Of a stretch of DNA of 33,359 bases, positions 26,525 to 33,350 are shown one piece after another. This DNA comes from an uncultured Bacillota bacterium. GTDB lineage: Bacteria > Bacillota_I > Bacilli_A > Erysipelotrichales > Erysipelotrichaceae. Numbering within the stretch: the stretch's first letter is position 1; every line of letters begins with the position of its first letter. The position numbers and the translations under genes were made by a program. A model generated the notes under the pieces. It worked only from the letters and a program-made list of their open reading frames with translations. It did not search any database and was not told the DNA's origin. The DNA lies in assembly GCA_949299585.1 (NCBI GenBank), contig CASGCC010000004.1, forward strand, positions 1-33,359, in the 5' to 3' direction.

Positions 26525-27352
26525 ATGGAATGTATCAAAGTTAAAGATCTTGCGTATTCTTACGATGGAGAAAATTATGCCGTAAAAAATGTCTCTTTTA
26601 ATATCCAAAGAGGCAGCTATACAACGATCATCGGTCATAATGGCAGCGGTAAAAGTACGATTGCTAAATTACTGATTGGCTTATTGGAAAAAAATCAAGG
26701 AAACATCGAGATCGAAGGCTTAGAATTGAATATGGAAAATATCTATAAGATCCGCAATAAGGTTGGTATCGTTTTTCAGAATCCTGATAATCAGTTTATT
26801 GGCTCAACCGTAAGGGATGACATTGCTTTTGGCTTAGAAAATCATTGTGTTCCCCAAATACAGATGGATTCAATTATCGAAGAATTTGCAAAAAAAGTAA
26901 ATATGAGCGAATTTTTAGATAGCGAGCCAGGACACTTATCAGGCGGACAGAAGCAGCGGGTTGCGATTGCCGGGGTCTTGGCCATGCATCCGGATATCAT
27001 CATTTTTGATGAATCGACCAGCATGCTAGATCCTCAAGGGAAAGACGAGATCAAAAGATTTATTTATCAGTTGCATCAAAATAAGCAGCTTACCATCATT
27101 TCCATTACTCATGATATCGAAGAAGTATCAGTTAGCGATGATGTCATCGTCATGAATGATGGCAATATCATCATGCATGGTAAACCGGAAGAAGTTTTGC
27201 TTAATGATAAAAAACTGATCGATATCAAGTTGGATGTACCTTTTAGCATCAAATTAAGCCTAGCTTTAGCCAAGCAAGGCATAAAGATCGAAAAACAATT
27301 AAGCTTAGAAAAGGTGGTGGACGCGATATGCCAATTAGATTTGAAAAAGTAA
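26525..27352 (+). CDS. ecfA1: ECF transporter ATPase EcfA1
   Basis: A 275-residue ABC ATPase that, with EcfA2 and EcfT, powers vitamin or metal uptake via exchangeable S-components encoded elsewhere. Walker A GHNGSGKST, Q-loop GIVFQNPDNQFIG, signature LSGGQKQRV, Walker B IIIFDESTSMLDP and H-loop ITHD are all present. The ATG at 26525 has GGAG (26513-26516) at good spacing; an ATG at 26519 is too close. It overlaps ecfA2 by 25 bases. Confidence 0.93.
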   Translation: MECIKVKDLAYSYDGENYAVKNVSFNIQRGSYTTIIGHNGSGKSTIAKLLIGLLEKNQGNIEIEGLELNMENIYKIRNKVGIVFQNPDNQFIGSTVRDDIAFGLENHCVPQIQMDSIIEEFAKKVNMSEFLDSEPGHLSGGQKQRVAIAGVLAMHPDIIIFDESTSMLDPQGKDEIKRFIYQLHQNKQLTIISITHDIEEVSVSDDVIVMNDGNIIMHGKPEEVLLNDKKLIDIKLDVPFSIKLSLALAKQGIKIEKQLSLEKVVDAICQLDLKK

Positions 27353-28182
27353 GTCATGTTTATAGCGATGGTTCACCATTTACTTATGCTGCTTTAAAAG
27401 AAATCGATCTTGAGATAGCTGAAGGTAAATTAACAGCGATCATCGGAGCAACCGGCAGCGGTAAATCAACGTTGGTACAGCATTTGAATGCTTTGCTATT
27501 GCCTAGCAATGGTAAAGTAGAAGTTTTGGATCGCATCATATCCAGTGATGAAAAACCAACCAAATTAAAATCATTACGTAAGGATGTTGGCCTAGTTTTC
27601 CAATTTCCAGAGTATCAATTATTTGAAGAAACGATCCTTAAAGATGTGGCATTTGGGCCAAAGAATTTTGAATTTACGGAAGAAGAAGCTAACGCTAAGG
27701 CTAAAAAAGCTTTGGCTATGGTTAATATCGATCCTAGCTATTATGAAAAAAGTCCATTGGATCTAAGCGGTGGACAAAAACGAAGAGTAGCGATCGCCGG
27801 GATCTTAGCGATGGATCCTAAGATCATCGTTTTAGATGAACCAACGGCTGGTCTTGATCCCCAAGGCGCCAAATCGATGATGGAACTATTTAAAGAGCTA
27901 AATACCAAATATGGCAAAACGATCATTATCGTTTCGCATGACATGGAACATGTATTCAATTATTGTGATGATGTCGTCGTATTAGAGCATGGCAGCGTTA
28001 GGTGCCATCTTAGCGTAGATCAATTTTTCAAAGATAGCAAATGGTGTGAAGAATTACATATCATCCCGCCATTTGTGATCCAAGCCAAACAGATGTTGAA
28101 AGCAAAAGGCATTGAAATCATGGCCGATGTAAAAACGGTTGATGATCTAGCATATGAGATTGCAAAGAAGGTGAAAAAATAA
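27328..28182 (+). CDS. ecfA2: ECF transporter ATPase EcfA2
   Basis: A 284-residue ABC ATPase with Walker A GATGSGKST, Q-loop GLVFQFPEYQLFEET, signature LSGGQKRRV, and Walker B IIVLDEPTAGLDP with VSHDMEHV. It starts inside ecfA1 after GGTGG and ends in a one-base TAATG overlap with ecfT, so the three subunits are translationally coupled. Confidence 0.93.
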   Translation: MPIRFEKVSHVYSDGSPFTYAALKEIDLEIAEGKLTAIIGATGSGKSTLVQHLNALLLPSNGKVEVLDRIISSDEKPTKLKSLRKDVGLVFQFPEYQLFEETILKDVAFGPKNFEFTEEEANAKAKKALAMVNIDPSYYEKSPLDLSGGQKRRVAIAGILAMDPKIIVLDEPTAGLDPQGAKSMMELFKELNTKYGKTIIIVSHDMEHVFNYCDDVVVLEHGSVRCHLSVDQFFKDSKWCEELHIIPPFVIQAKQMLKAKGIEIMADVKTVDDLAYEIAKKVKK

Positions 28183-28979
28183 TGGGAAGCTTTACATTAG
28201 GAAAATATTTGCCGCTAAATTCTTGTATCCATAAGCTTGATCCGCGGGCTAAGATCATTGCTATGCTTATTGTTTTGATCGCTATCTTCTTGCCGGCTGG
28301 TTGGCTGGGCTATGGCTTGATAGCTTTATGCGTCGTTAGCTTGATCTTTTTAGCTAAGCTTTCATTGAAATTTGTGCTTAAAGCCATGAAGCCAATGATG
28401 TTCATGATGGTTTTCTTGTTAGTTGTCAATATCTTTGTAATAAAGACCGGTTTTGTGATCATTAGCTTAGGCAGCTTTGCGATATATAGCGATGCTTTTA
28501 TTCAAACCTTGTATATCGTCGTACGTTTGGTATTGATGATCATGATCACGACAGCATTAACGGCTACGACAAAACCATTAGACCTGACATTAGGCATTGA
28601 AGATCTATTAAAACCTTTTGCTAGATTTAAAGTTCCTTCGCATGAGATCGCCATGCTGATCAGCATTGCTTTGCGATTTATTCCTGATCTGATCGAGGAA
28701 ACTCAAAGAATAATGAAGGCGCAGACCTCACGTGGTGTAGATCTAAAAGAAGGTAAGCTTAAAGAAAAGATCATGGCAATCTTATCTTTGATCGTTCCGC
28801 TATTTGTTTCGGCTTTCCAAAGAGCTGAAGATCTAGCTAATGCCATGGAGGCAAGAGGCTATGCACCAGGCGCTGCTAGGACCAGATATAAAGTGTTAAA
28901 GATGGAACGTAACGATTATATCTTATTAGCTGCAAGCGGTGTTTTGGTGGTTGCTTTGATCGTTTTGGCGATTCTATGA
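28182..28979 (+). CDS. ecfT: ECF transporter transmembrane subunit EcfT
   Basis: A 265-residue integral membrane protein with several hydrophobic segments. The two coupling motifs appear as TSRGVDLKEGK and MEARGYAPGAART; each carries the Ala/Ser-Arg-Gly core that contacts the ATPases. It overlaps truA by four bases (ATGA). Confidence 0.93.
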   Translation: MGSFTLGKYLPLNSCIHKLDPRAKIIAMLIVLIAIFLPAGWLGYGLIALCVVSLIFLAKLSLKFVLKAMKPMMFMMVFLLVVNIFVIKTGFVIISLGSFAIYSDAFIQTLYIVVRLVLMIMITTALTATTKPLDLTLGIEDLLKPFARFKVPSHEIAMLISIALRFIPDLIEETQRIMKAQTSRGVDLKEGKLKEKIMAILSLIVPLFVSAFQRAEDLANAMEARGYAPGAARTRYKVLKMERNDYILLAASGVLVVALIVLAIL

Positions 28980-29920
28980 TACGTTATAAATGTACACTGA
29001 TGTATGATGGTACCAATTATAATGGTTTTCAAAGCCAGATAAATGGTACATCGATCCAGGATGAAGTCGAAAAGGTCTTAGCAAAGATCTGCGATCAACC
29101 GATCAAGATCGTTGCCTCGGGCAGGACCGATGCTAAGGTGCATGCATATGGTCATGTCTTTCATTTTGATACCGATAGACATATGAGCATCTATAAGTTT
29201 AAATATGCGATCAATGGTCTTTTGCCCAAAGATATCCAGATAACTGAAATGGAAGAAGTCGATGAATTGTTCCATGCCCGTTATTGTGTGGCAAGCAAAC
29301 AATATGATTATCTTATCAAAACTGGAGATTACGATGTTTTTTGGCGTAATTATAGCTGTTATGAAAGATATCCGCTGGATATCGAATTAATGAGAAAAGC
29401 TAGTCGGCTTTTTATTGGGAAACATGATTTTACTAGTTTAAACGCTAGCCCATTAAGTGAATTTCCTGATCAAAGACGTTTTATCGAAAAGATCGATATT
29501 TATCAAGAGGATGATATCATCCGGATGAGCTTTATTGGTGAAGGATTTTTGCGTTATATGGTAAGGATGCTTAGTGCTTGTTTAATCGAAGTTGGTAAAA
29601 AACGTTTGACCATCGAAGAATTAAAAAAGATCATGGATAAAAAAGATAAGCAAGCCGCGCGCTTTAATGCACCAGCACAAGGCTTGTACTTGATGAAGGT
29701 CAATTATTTTAAGATGATCTATGATGGAGATAATTTTATCATTCGTGAACAGGTAGCAAAAGATCAACAAGAGCTATCAGGCAAATGGATCATTGCTTCT
29801 CGTCAGGATAATCGGGCAATTGGTTATCTTGACAAGACCGTTAATTGGCTTATAGATGATCCTATATGTAAGGATGAATGGCAGCAAAAAGCTAAGGAAA
29901 AAATTAATTTTGATAAATAG
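28976..29920 (+). CDS. truA: tRNA pseudouridine(38-40) synthase TruA with C-terminal extension
   Basis: A 314-residue enzyme that isomerises uridines 38-40 of tRNAs. The catalytic D52 sits in ASGRTDAKVHA; YDGTNYNGFQ opens the fold and FLRYMVRMLSACLIEVGK closes the C domain. The usual length is about 245; the last 65 residues or so (after LMKVNYFKM) are an added domain with no motif I know. The start overlaps ecfT by four bases, as in other Firmicutes. It terminates at a hairpin. Confidence 0.92.
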   Translation: MIRYKCTLMYDGTNYNGFQSQINGTSIQDEVEKVLAKICDQPIKIVASGRTDAKVHAYGHVFHFDTDRHMSIYKFKYAINGLLPKDIQITEMEEVDELFHARYCVASKQYDYLIKTGDYDVFWRNYSCYERYPLDIELMRKASRLFIGKHDFTSLNASPLSEFPDQRRFIEKIDIYQEDDIIRMSFIGEGFLRYMVRMLSACLIEVGKKRLTIEELKKIMDKKDKQAARFNAPAQGLYLMKVNYFKMIYDGDNFIIREQVAKDQQELSGKWIIASRQDNRAIGYLDKTVNWLIDDPICKDEWQQKAKEKINFDK

Positions 29921-29960
29921 CGTTTAAGCCGATAAATATAGGCTAAAATGCTATTTTTTT
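29918..29960 (+). terminator. Terminator after truA
   Basis: A 13-bp stem (29918-29930 with 29941-29953) containing one G-T pair and one A-A mismatch, followed by seven T. It overlaps the truA stop codon. Confidence 0.85.
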
Positions 29961-29962
29961 GC

Positions 29963-29991
29963 TTGACGAAAATAAACAATTATGAGAGAAT
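29963..29991 (+). promoter_or_regulatory. Promoter of rplM-rpsI
   Basis: TTGACG (29963-29968), a 17-base spacer ending in a TGn extension, then GAGAAT (29986-29991). The predicted start is near 29998. Confidence 0.65.
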
Positions 29992-29996
29992 TGTAG

Positions 29997-30039
29997 ACGG
30001 CAACTTATGCCAAGTGTAGCCCCGGAAACTACATTGGTT
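29997..30039 (+). promoter_or_regulatory. L13-type ribosomal protein leader
   Basis: Two hairpins occupy the short leader: GGCA/TGCC (29999-30002 with 30008-30011), and CCAA-g-TGTAG pairing with CTACATTGG (30010-30019 with 30029-30037). They share two bases, so they compete. Place and size agree with the L13 leader known in Firmicutes (Rfam L13_leader), thought to bind L13 for autoregulation. I could not run a covariance search. Confidence 0.65.
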
Positions 30040-30054
30040 AAGGAGGAAAAATAA

Positions 30055-30492
30055 ATGCGTCAGACAACGATGGCAAAACCAAGTGAAGTTGTTCGTCAAT
30101 GGTATGTTGTTGATGGAACAGGATGTACATTAGGACGTCTAGCTAGTGAAGTAGCTGCAGTATTAAGAGGTAAACATAAACCAACTTATACCCCTAATGT
30201 TGATTGCGGTGATTATGTAATCATTATCAATGCTGATAAGATCCAGATCACAGGTGATCAAGTTAACAAAAAGAATTACTACAGTCACTCTATGTATCCA
30301 GGTGGATTACGCACAAGATCTACTGGTGTTATGAGAACTCAATACACGGTTGAATGGGTTGAAAAAGCTGTTCATGGTATGCTTCCTCATACACGTTTAG
30401 GTGATGTTATGCGTACTCATTTATTTGTTTATACTGGTAGTGAACATCCACATGCAGCTCAAAAACCAGTTGAGTTGAAGATCAAAGGTTAG
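30055..30492 (+). CDS. rplM: 50S ribosomal protein L13
   Basis: A 145-residue early-assembly protein. WYVVDGTGCTLGRLAS, GKHKPTYTPNVDCGDYV and GMLPHTRLG are the family signatures. AAGGAGG at 30040-30046 sets the ATG at 30055. Paired with rpsI, 14 bases downstream. Confidence 0.97.
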   Translation: MRQTTMAKPSEVVRQWYVVDGTGCTLGRLASEVAAVLRGKHKPTYTPNVDCGDYVIIINADKIQITGDQVNKKNYYSHSMYPGGLRTRSTGVMRTQYTVEWVEKAVHGMLPHTRLGDVMRTHLFVYTGSEHPHAAQKPVELKIKG

Positions 30493-30506
30493 AAAGGTAG
30501 AGCAAT

Positions 30507-30914
30507 ATGGCAGGTAAAAAGAAAACAAATGTAACTTACGTCGGAACAGGTCGTCGTAAATCTTCAGTTGCTCGTGTCTTTATGACTACAGGAACTGGTG
30601 TAATTACTGTAAATGGTAAGAGCTTAGAAGACTATCTTCCATTAGCAACTTTGCGTATGGAAGTTATGGCACCACTTGAATTAACTGAAACTGCAAGCCA
30701 ATTTGATATCAAGATCAATGTTTGCGGTGGTGGTACAACTGGTCAAGCAGGTGCTATGAGACATGGTATTTCTCGTGCTTTGTTGGAAGCTAGTGCAGAC
30801 TATCGTCCAGCTTTAAAAGCAGCAGGATTCTTAACAAGAGATTCTCGTGCTAAAGAACGTAAGAAATATGGTTTAAAAGGTGCAAGAAGAGCTCCACAAT
30901 TCTCAAAACGTTAA
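30507..30914 (+). CDS. rpsI: 30S ribosomal protein S9
   Basis: A 135-residue protein whose C-terminal tail touches P-site t[34 protein letters not shown] and the final RRAPQFSKR are standard. The last coding bases (from 30898) and the terminator after them have a degenerate copy at 32556-32637, on the far side of a two-gene accessory module. Confidence 0.97.
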   Translation: MAGKKKTNVTYVGTGRRKSSVARVFMTTGTGVITVNGKSLEDYLPLATLRMEVMAPLELTETASQFDIKINVCGGGTTGQAGAMRHGISRALLEASADYRPALKAAGFLTRDSRAKERKKYGLKGARRAPQFSKR

Positions 30915-30984
30915 TCAATTTTATCGTCAAGAGACAATCAAAGAAGTATTTAGACTTTGTGAGAAGTTTGAATACTTCTTTTTT
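30898..30984. repeat. Left flank repeat: rpsI tail plus terminator
   Basis: The left copy of a bipartite direct repeat. The rpsI tail 30898-30916 matches 32556-32574 at 18 of 19 bases, and the hairpin from 30942 resembles that at 32594 at roughly nine bases in ten. The 20-25 bases between are more diverged, with a 6-base length difference. It could be an attachment-site-like left boundary of the accessory module. Confidence 0.7.
30941..30984 (+). terminator. Terminator after rpsI
   Basis: A 17-bp stem (30941-30957 with 30964-30980) allowing two G-T pairs, a 6-base loop, and a T-run to 30984. Confidence 0.85.
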
Positions 30985-31009
30985 CTTTTAGAATGAAAAA
31001 AAGATATAA

Positions 31010-31080
31010 AACTTATTTAAGTCATATGATATATATAAGTTGCTATTGAACTTGTTTAAGTAATATGATATAAATAAGTT
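31010..31080. repeat. Twin palindromic operators before the HTH-DUF3990 gene
   Basis: Two 32-bp direct copies (31010-31041 and 31049-31080), identical at 29 of 32 bases and seven bases apart. Each is itself a palindrome: arms of AACTTATTTA type at one end and TAWATAAGTT type at the other, with one mismatch each. The second copy covers the promoter -10 box. This is the expected layout for autorepression by a dimeric HTH protein binding two sites. Confidence 0.75.
31046..31074 (+). promoter_or_regulatory. Promoter of the HTH-DUF3990 module
   Basis: TTGAAC (31046-31051), a 17-base spacer ending in TGA (TGn extension) and TATAAA (31069-31074). The predicted start near 31081 leaves only about ten bases of leader, with AGGTG at 31081-31085 as the ribosome binding site. 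Confidence 0.7.
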
Positions 31081-31090
31081 AGGTGATGTT

Positions 31091-31945
31091 ATGGATTATG
31101 ATTTTGCGGATGATTTAAAAGCAATAAGAGAAATATTAGGTTATACTCAATCTGAAATGGCTGAACAATTAGGAGTAGAGCAGGTAACTATTTCGAGAAA
31201 TGAGCTTCATAAAACAAAGCCTTCGAATCAATTGCTAGAACGAGTATATAATTTTGCTTTTGATAAAAACATACAATTAAATCGATTAAAAGAAATGTTA
31301 TGGATAGAAAAATTACCTTCTAATCATAAATTATTGTTTCATGGAGCTAAAGGGATTATAGAAAGACCATTAAGTGTACATGTAGGAAGAATAAACAATG
31401 ATTTTGGACAAGGGTTTTATACTGGAGAAACATATGCTCAGGCGATATCATTCGTCTCTGGGTTTAAAGATTCATCAGTTTATTATTTAGATTTTGATAA
31501 TCAAAATCTAAAAAGTAAAGAGTATTTTGTGGATCAAGAATGGATGATGACAATAGCATATTATCGAGGCGCTTTAGATGATTATAAGAATCATAAAATT
31601 GTTCAAAAAATAATAAAGGGCTCAAGGAATTGTGATTATATTATTGCACCAATAGCCGATAATCGTATGTTTAAAATTATTGATTCTTTTATCCAAGGAG
31701 AAATAACAGATGAACAATGTAAACATTGTCTAGCTGCTACGAATCTAGGAAAGCAGTATGTTTTTGTGAGTGATTTGGCTATTTCTCAATTAAAAATTGT
31801 AGAACATGTATATCTTTCTGATAATGAGAAAAACTATTATAAAAAGATTCGGAGCTCTGATTCTAAACTTGGAGATGATAAAGCAAAATTAGCAAGAAAA
31901 GAATATAGAGGAAAAGGTAAATATATTGATGAGATTTTATATTAA
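31091..31945 (+). CDS. HTH-DUF3990 fusion protein, putative ADP-ribosyltransferase-like toxin
   Basis: A 284-residue protein. Residues about 9-57 are an XRE-type helix-turn-helix (GYTQSEMAEQLGVEQVTISR). From about 80 the sequence matches the DUF3990 pattern: FHGAK (83-87), DFGQGFYTGETYAQA (104-118), a CDYIIAPIADNRM segment (181-193), a helix with QGEITDEQ, and KQYVFVSD (221-228). DUF3990 is distantly like ADP-ribosyltransferases; I infer, but cannot show, such activity. The C-terminal 45 residues are Lys-rich. It has its own promoter and twin operators, and a partner gene 18 bases after its stop. Base use is AT-rich and unlike its neighbours, with a single GATC across the two genes. Confidence 0.7.
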   Translation: MDYDFADDLKAIREILGYTQSEMAEQLGVEQVTISRNELHKTKPSNQLLERVYNFAFDKNIQLNRLKEMLWIEKLPSNHKLLFHGAKGIIERPLSVHVGRINNDFGQGFYTGETYAQAISFVSGFKDSSVYYLDFDNQNLKSKEYFVDQEWMMTIAYYRGALDDYKNHKIVQKIIKGSRNCDYIIAPIADNRMFKIIDSFIQGEITDEQCKHCLAATNLGKQYVFVSDLAISQLKIVEHVYLSDNEKNYYKKIRSSDSKLGDDKAKLARKEYRGKGKYIDEILY

Positions 31946-31963
31946 ATGGATAAGGTGAAAATA

Positions 31964-32449
31964 ATGCGAAAAATGGATAAAGATGGTTTGTTATTGTGTG
32001 ATTTACAAGGAAATGCATTTGAGCTTTCTATTGAACTAACATCAACGAGTTCGGAAATCTTTATGCGAAGATTTATGAATAGTAAAGTGGCAAAAATGAT
32101 AGATGATGAAAGCATTTTACAGATGAATTTACAACCAAAAGATATAATTAAACGAGTAGAAGAAGAATATAAAGAATCGAAATACGGGTCAGTAAAATAT
32201 ACAAAAAACGAAATGTATTGGATAGGATATTTGTATAGATATTTTTCATATACGTATGAATTATCATCAACTCGAATCTATAAAATTGTAAAGCCAAAGG
32301 AATTGCGAGAGTTATTTTTACCATATCATACACTTAGCCCTGAACAGGCTATAGAACGTATATTAGAGGCAAAAGGTATGATTTTAAACTTGGAAGATGA
32401 AATAAATAGACAGTTTGAAATCTATAAAAGAATAAGAGGGAATCGTTGA
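31964..32449 (+). CDS. Unrecognised partner of the DUF3990 protein, candidate antitoxin
   Basis: A 161-residue soluble protein with no signal or membrane segment. It is mixed-charge, predicted mostly helical, with aromatic-rich centre YTKNEMYWIGYLYRYFSYTY and a conserved-looking LFLPYHTLSPEQAIERILE segment near the end. I recognise no family. The ATG at 31964 has AAGGTG six bases upstream and is preferred; an ATG at 31946 directly after the preceding TAA adds six residues. It is in operon with the HTH-DUF3990 gene, which supports a role as antidote or cofactor. Confidence 0.6.
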   Translation: MRKMDKDGLLLCDLQGNAFELSIELTSTSSEIFMRRFMNSKVAKMIDDESILQMNLQPKDIIKRVEEEYKESKYGSVKYTKNEMYWIGYLYRYFSYTYELSSTRIYKIVKPKELRELFLPYHTLSPEQAIERILEAKGMILNLEDEINRQFEIYKRIRGNR

Positions 32450-32593
32450 CATTAAATCTTAATATAATTTAAATGAAATTGGCAATAAGTTGTTTTGGCA
32501 ATGTAACACGTATGCAACAAAACCGCTCTAGAATCCTTATTTTATCGTACCTAGGAATTCTCAAAATGTTAATCGGTATATTGAGAAGATCAG
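32450..32593. other. Non-coding right edge of the module
   Basis: No convincing gene. The open frame on plus from 32473 reads through the terminator at 32594 and lacks a ribosome binding site. The stretch includes the degenerate rpsI tail copy at 32556-32574 (AATTCTCAAAATGTTAATC). The sequence between 32450 and 32555 has no motif I know and may be the remnant of a larger element. Confidence 0.5.
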
Positions 32594-32637
32594 AGAAGTA
32601 TTTATACTTTGCAAGAAGTTTAAATACTTCTTTTTTT
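32556..32637. repeat. Right flank repeat: degenerate rpsI tail plus terminator copy
   Basis: The right copy of the bipartite repeat at 30898-30984. The copied rpsI stop (TAA) is kept but the Arg codon before it reads Cys. Its order (rpsI tail, then hairpin, then T-run) repeats that of the left flank. Confidence 0.7.
32594..32637 (+). terminator. Terminator after the module, copy of the rpsI terminator
   Basis: AGAAGTATTTATACTT (32594-32609) pairs with AAGTTTAAATACTTCT (32616-32631), a 6-base loop between, then seven T. It has about nine in ten bases in common with the hairpin after rpsI. Confidence 0.8.
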
Positions 32638-32643
32638 ATAATT

Positions 32644-32675
32644 TCCCTCATTTTCTATCAATAAGGGATTTTTTT
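32644..32675 (+). terminator. Second terminator before the HTH-membrane gene
   Basis: TCCCTCATT (32644-32652) pairs with AATAAGGGA (32660-32668) with one C-A mismatch, followed by seven T. It stands in tandem with the preceding terminator. Confidence 0.6.
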
Positions 32676-32726
32676 AATGCTAATAGTAGTGTATCTTATT
32701 TTTATAAAATATATGGAGGATTATCG

Positions 32727-33185
32727 ATGAATCAGATAGTGATCGGTAAGTTTATCGCAGAACGGCGAAGGGAAAAAAATTATACGCAAGAACAGTTAGA
32801 GCAAATACTAGGAATTTCAAATAAAACCATTTCGAAGTGGGAAACAGGCAAATGTATGCCAGATTATGCGATCGTAAAAAATCTATGTGATGCATTAGAA
32901 ATAACAATCGCAGAGCTTTTAGAAGGGAAAAAAGCAGATGAAGCTATGTCAATTTGCCATGAAGAGCAGATGTTAGATCTGATAAAAAGGATGCAAGAGC
33001 TCGAAAAACAAAAAGATATGCAATACGCTATTATGCTGATAATCATGGGGGTTGCTTTACAAGCATTATCTTATGCCTTTGAAGGATCGCCGCTAAAAGA
33101 TTTTTTGTCGGGATTATTTTTAGGCTTATCAGTAGCGGAAATGTTGGTTGGTTTATATGCCATAGGCAAGATATCAAGAAGATGA
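32727..33185 (+). CDS. XRE-family regulator with two C-terminal membrane segments
   Basis: A 152-residue protein. Residues about 6-63 form an XRE helix-turn-helix (NYTQEQLEQILGISNKTISKWETGK). A coiled-coil-like stretch (about 78-98) leads to two hydrophobic segments (about 100-116 and 124-145). It is probably a membrane-tethered DNA-binding protein that senses an envelope signal. GGAGGA lies upstream. No paired transporter is seen in the window. Unlike the neighbouring module, it contains several GATC sites. Confidence 0.75.
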   Translation: MNQIVIGKFIAERRREKNYTQEQLEQILGISNKTISKWETGKCMPDYAIVKNLCDALEITIAELLEGKKADEAMSICHEEQMLDLIKRMQELEKQKDMQYAIMLIIMGVALQALSYAFEGSPLKDFLSGLFLGLSVAEMLVGLYAIGKISRR

Positions 33186-33196
33186 TAAAGGTATTT

Positions 33197-33224
33197 AAAA
33201 AGCCTGATCGATCAGGCTTTTTTT
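33197..33224 (+). terminator. Terminator after the HTH-membrane gene
   Basis: AAAAAGCCTGA (33197-33207), loop TCGA, TCAGGCTTTTT (33212-33222) and further T. The stem is perfect. Confidence 0.9.
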
Positions 33225-33233
33225 GTATTAGAA

Positions 33234-33256
33234 AACCACGTCATAGTGATGTGGTT
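33234..33256 (+). promoter_or_regulatory. Hairpin between terminator and next leader
   Basis: AACCACGTCA (33234-33243) pairs with TGATGTGGTT (33247-33256) around TAG, with one G-T pair. No T-run, so not a terminator. Role unknown; it could be part of the leader or overlap its promoter. Confidence 0.4.
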
Positions 33257-33281
33257 CAATAAAGCTTTAGCGATGATTAAA

Positions 33282-33343
33282 TCCTATTGTGCTAGACTAT
33301 TTATGAGCCTGCCAGCTTATAAATAACTTACACAATAGGAGGA
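33282..33343 (+). promoter_or_regulatory. Structured leader that sequesters the next ribosome binding site
   Basis: TCCTATTGTG (33282-33291) pairs perfectly with CACAATAGGA (33331-33340), covering half of the Shine-Dalgarno site AGGAGGA (33337-33343). Inside is a second 11-bp hairpin (33298-33308 with 33315-33325, one G-T pair) around the loop CTGCCA. Such nested stems are seen in ribosomal protein leaders, small riboswitches and thermosensors. I cannot assign a class. Confidence 0.55.
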
Positions 33344-33350
33344 CATTAAA

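Noticed and set aside
31010-31080. CRISPR repeats
   Set aside because: Only two copies, seven bases apart, each palindromic and placed on a promoter; this fits operators, not a CRISPR array.
32450-32555. Remnant of a tyrosine integrase at the right edge of the module
   Set aside because: A short open frame reads some plausible residues, but no catalytic motif can be recognised.
32473-32664. 63-residue open frame after the DUF3990 module
   Set aside because: No ribosome binding site, it runs through the rpsI-tail copy and two terminators, and it has no recognisable motif.
33282-33343. Assignment of the final leader to a named riboswitch or L19/L20/L21 leader
   Set aside because: The structure is clear, but I cannot match a class with confidence and the gene it controls is outside the window.
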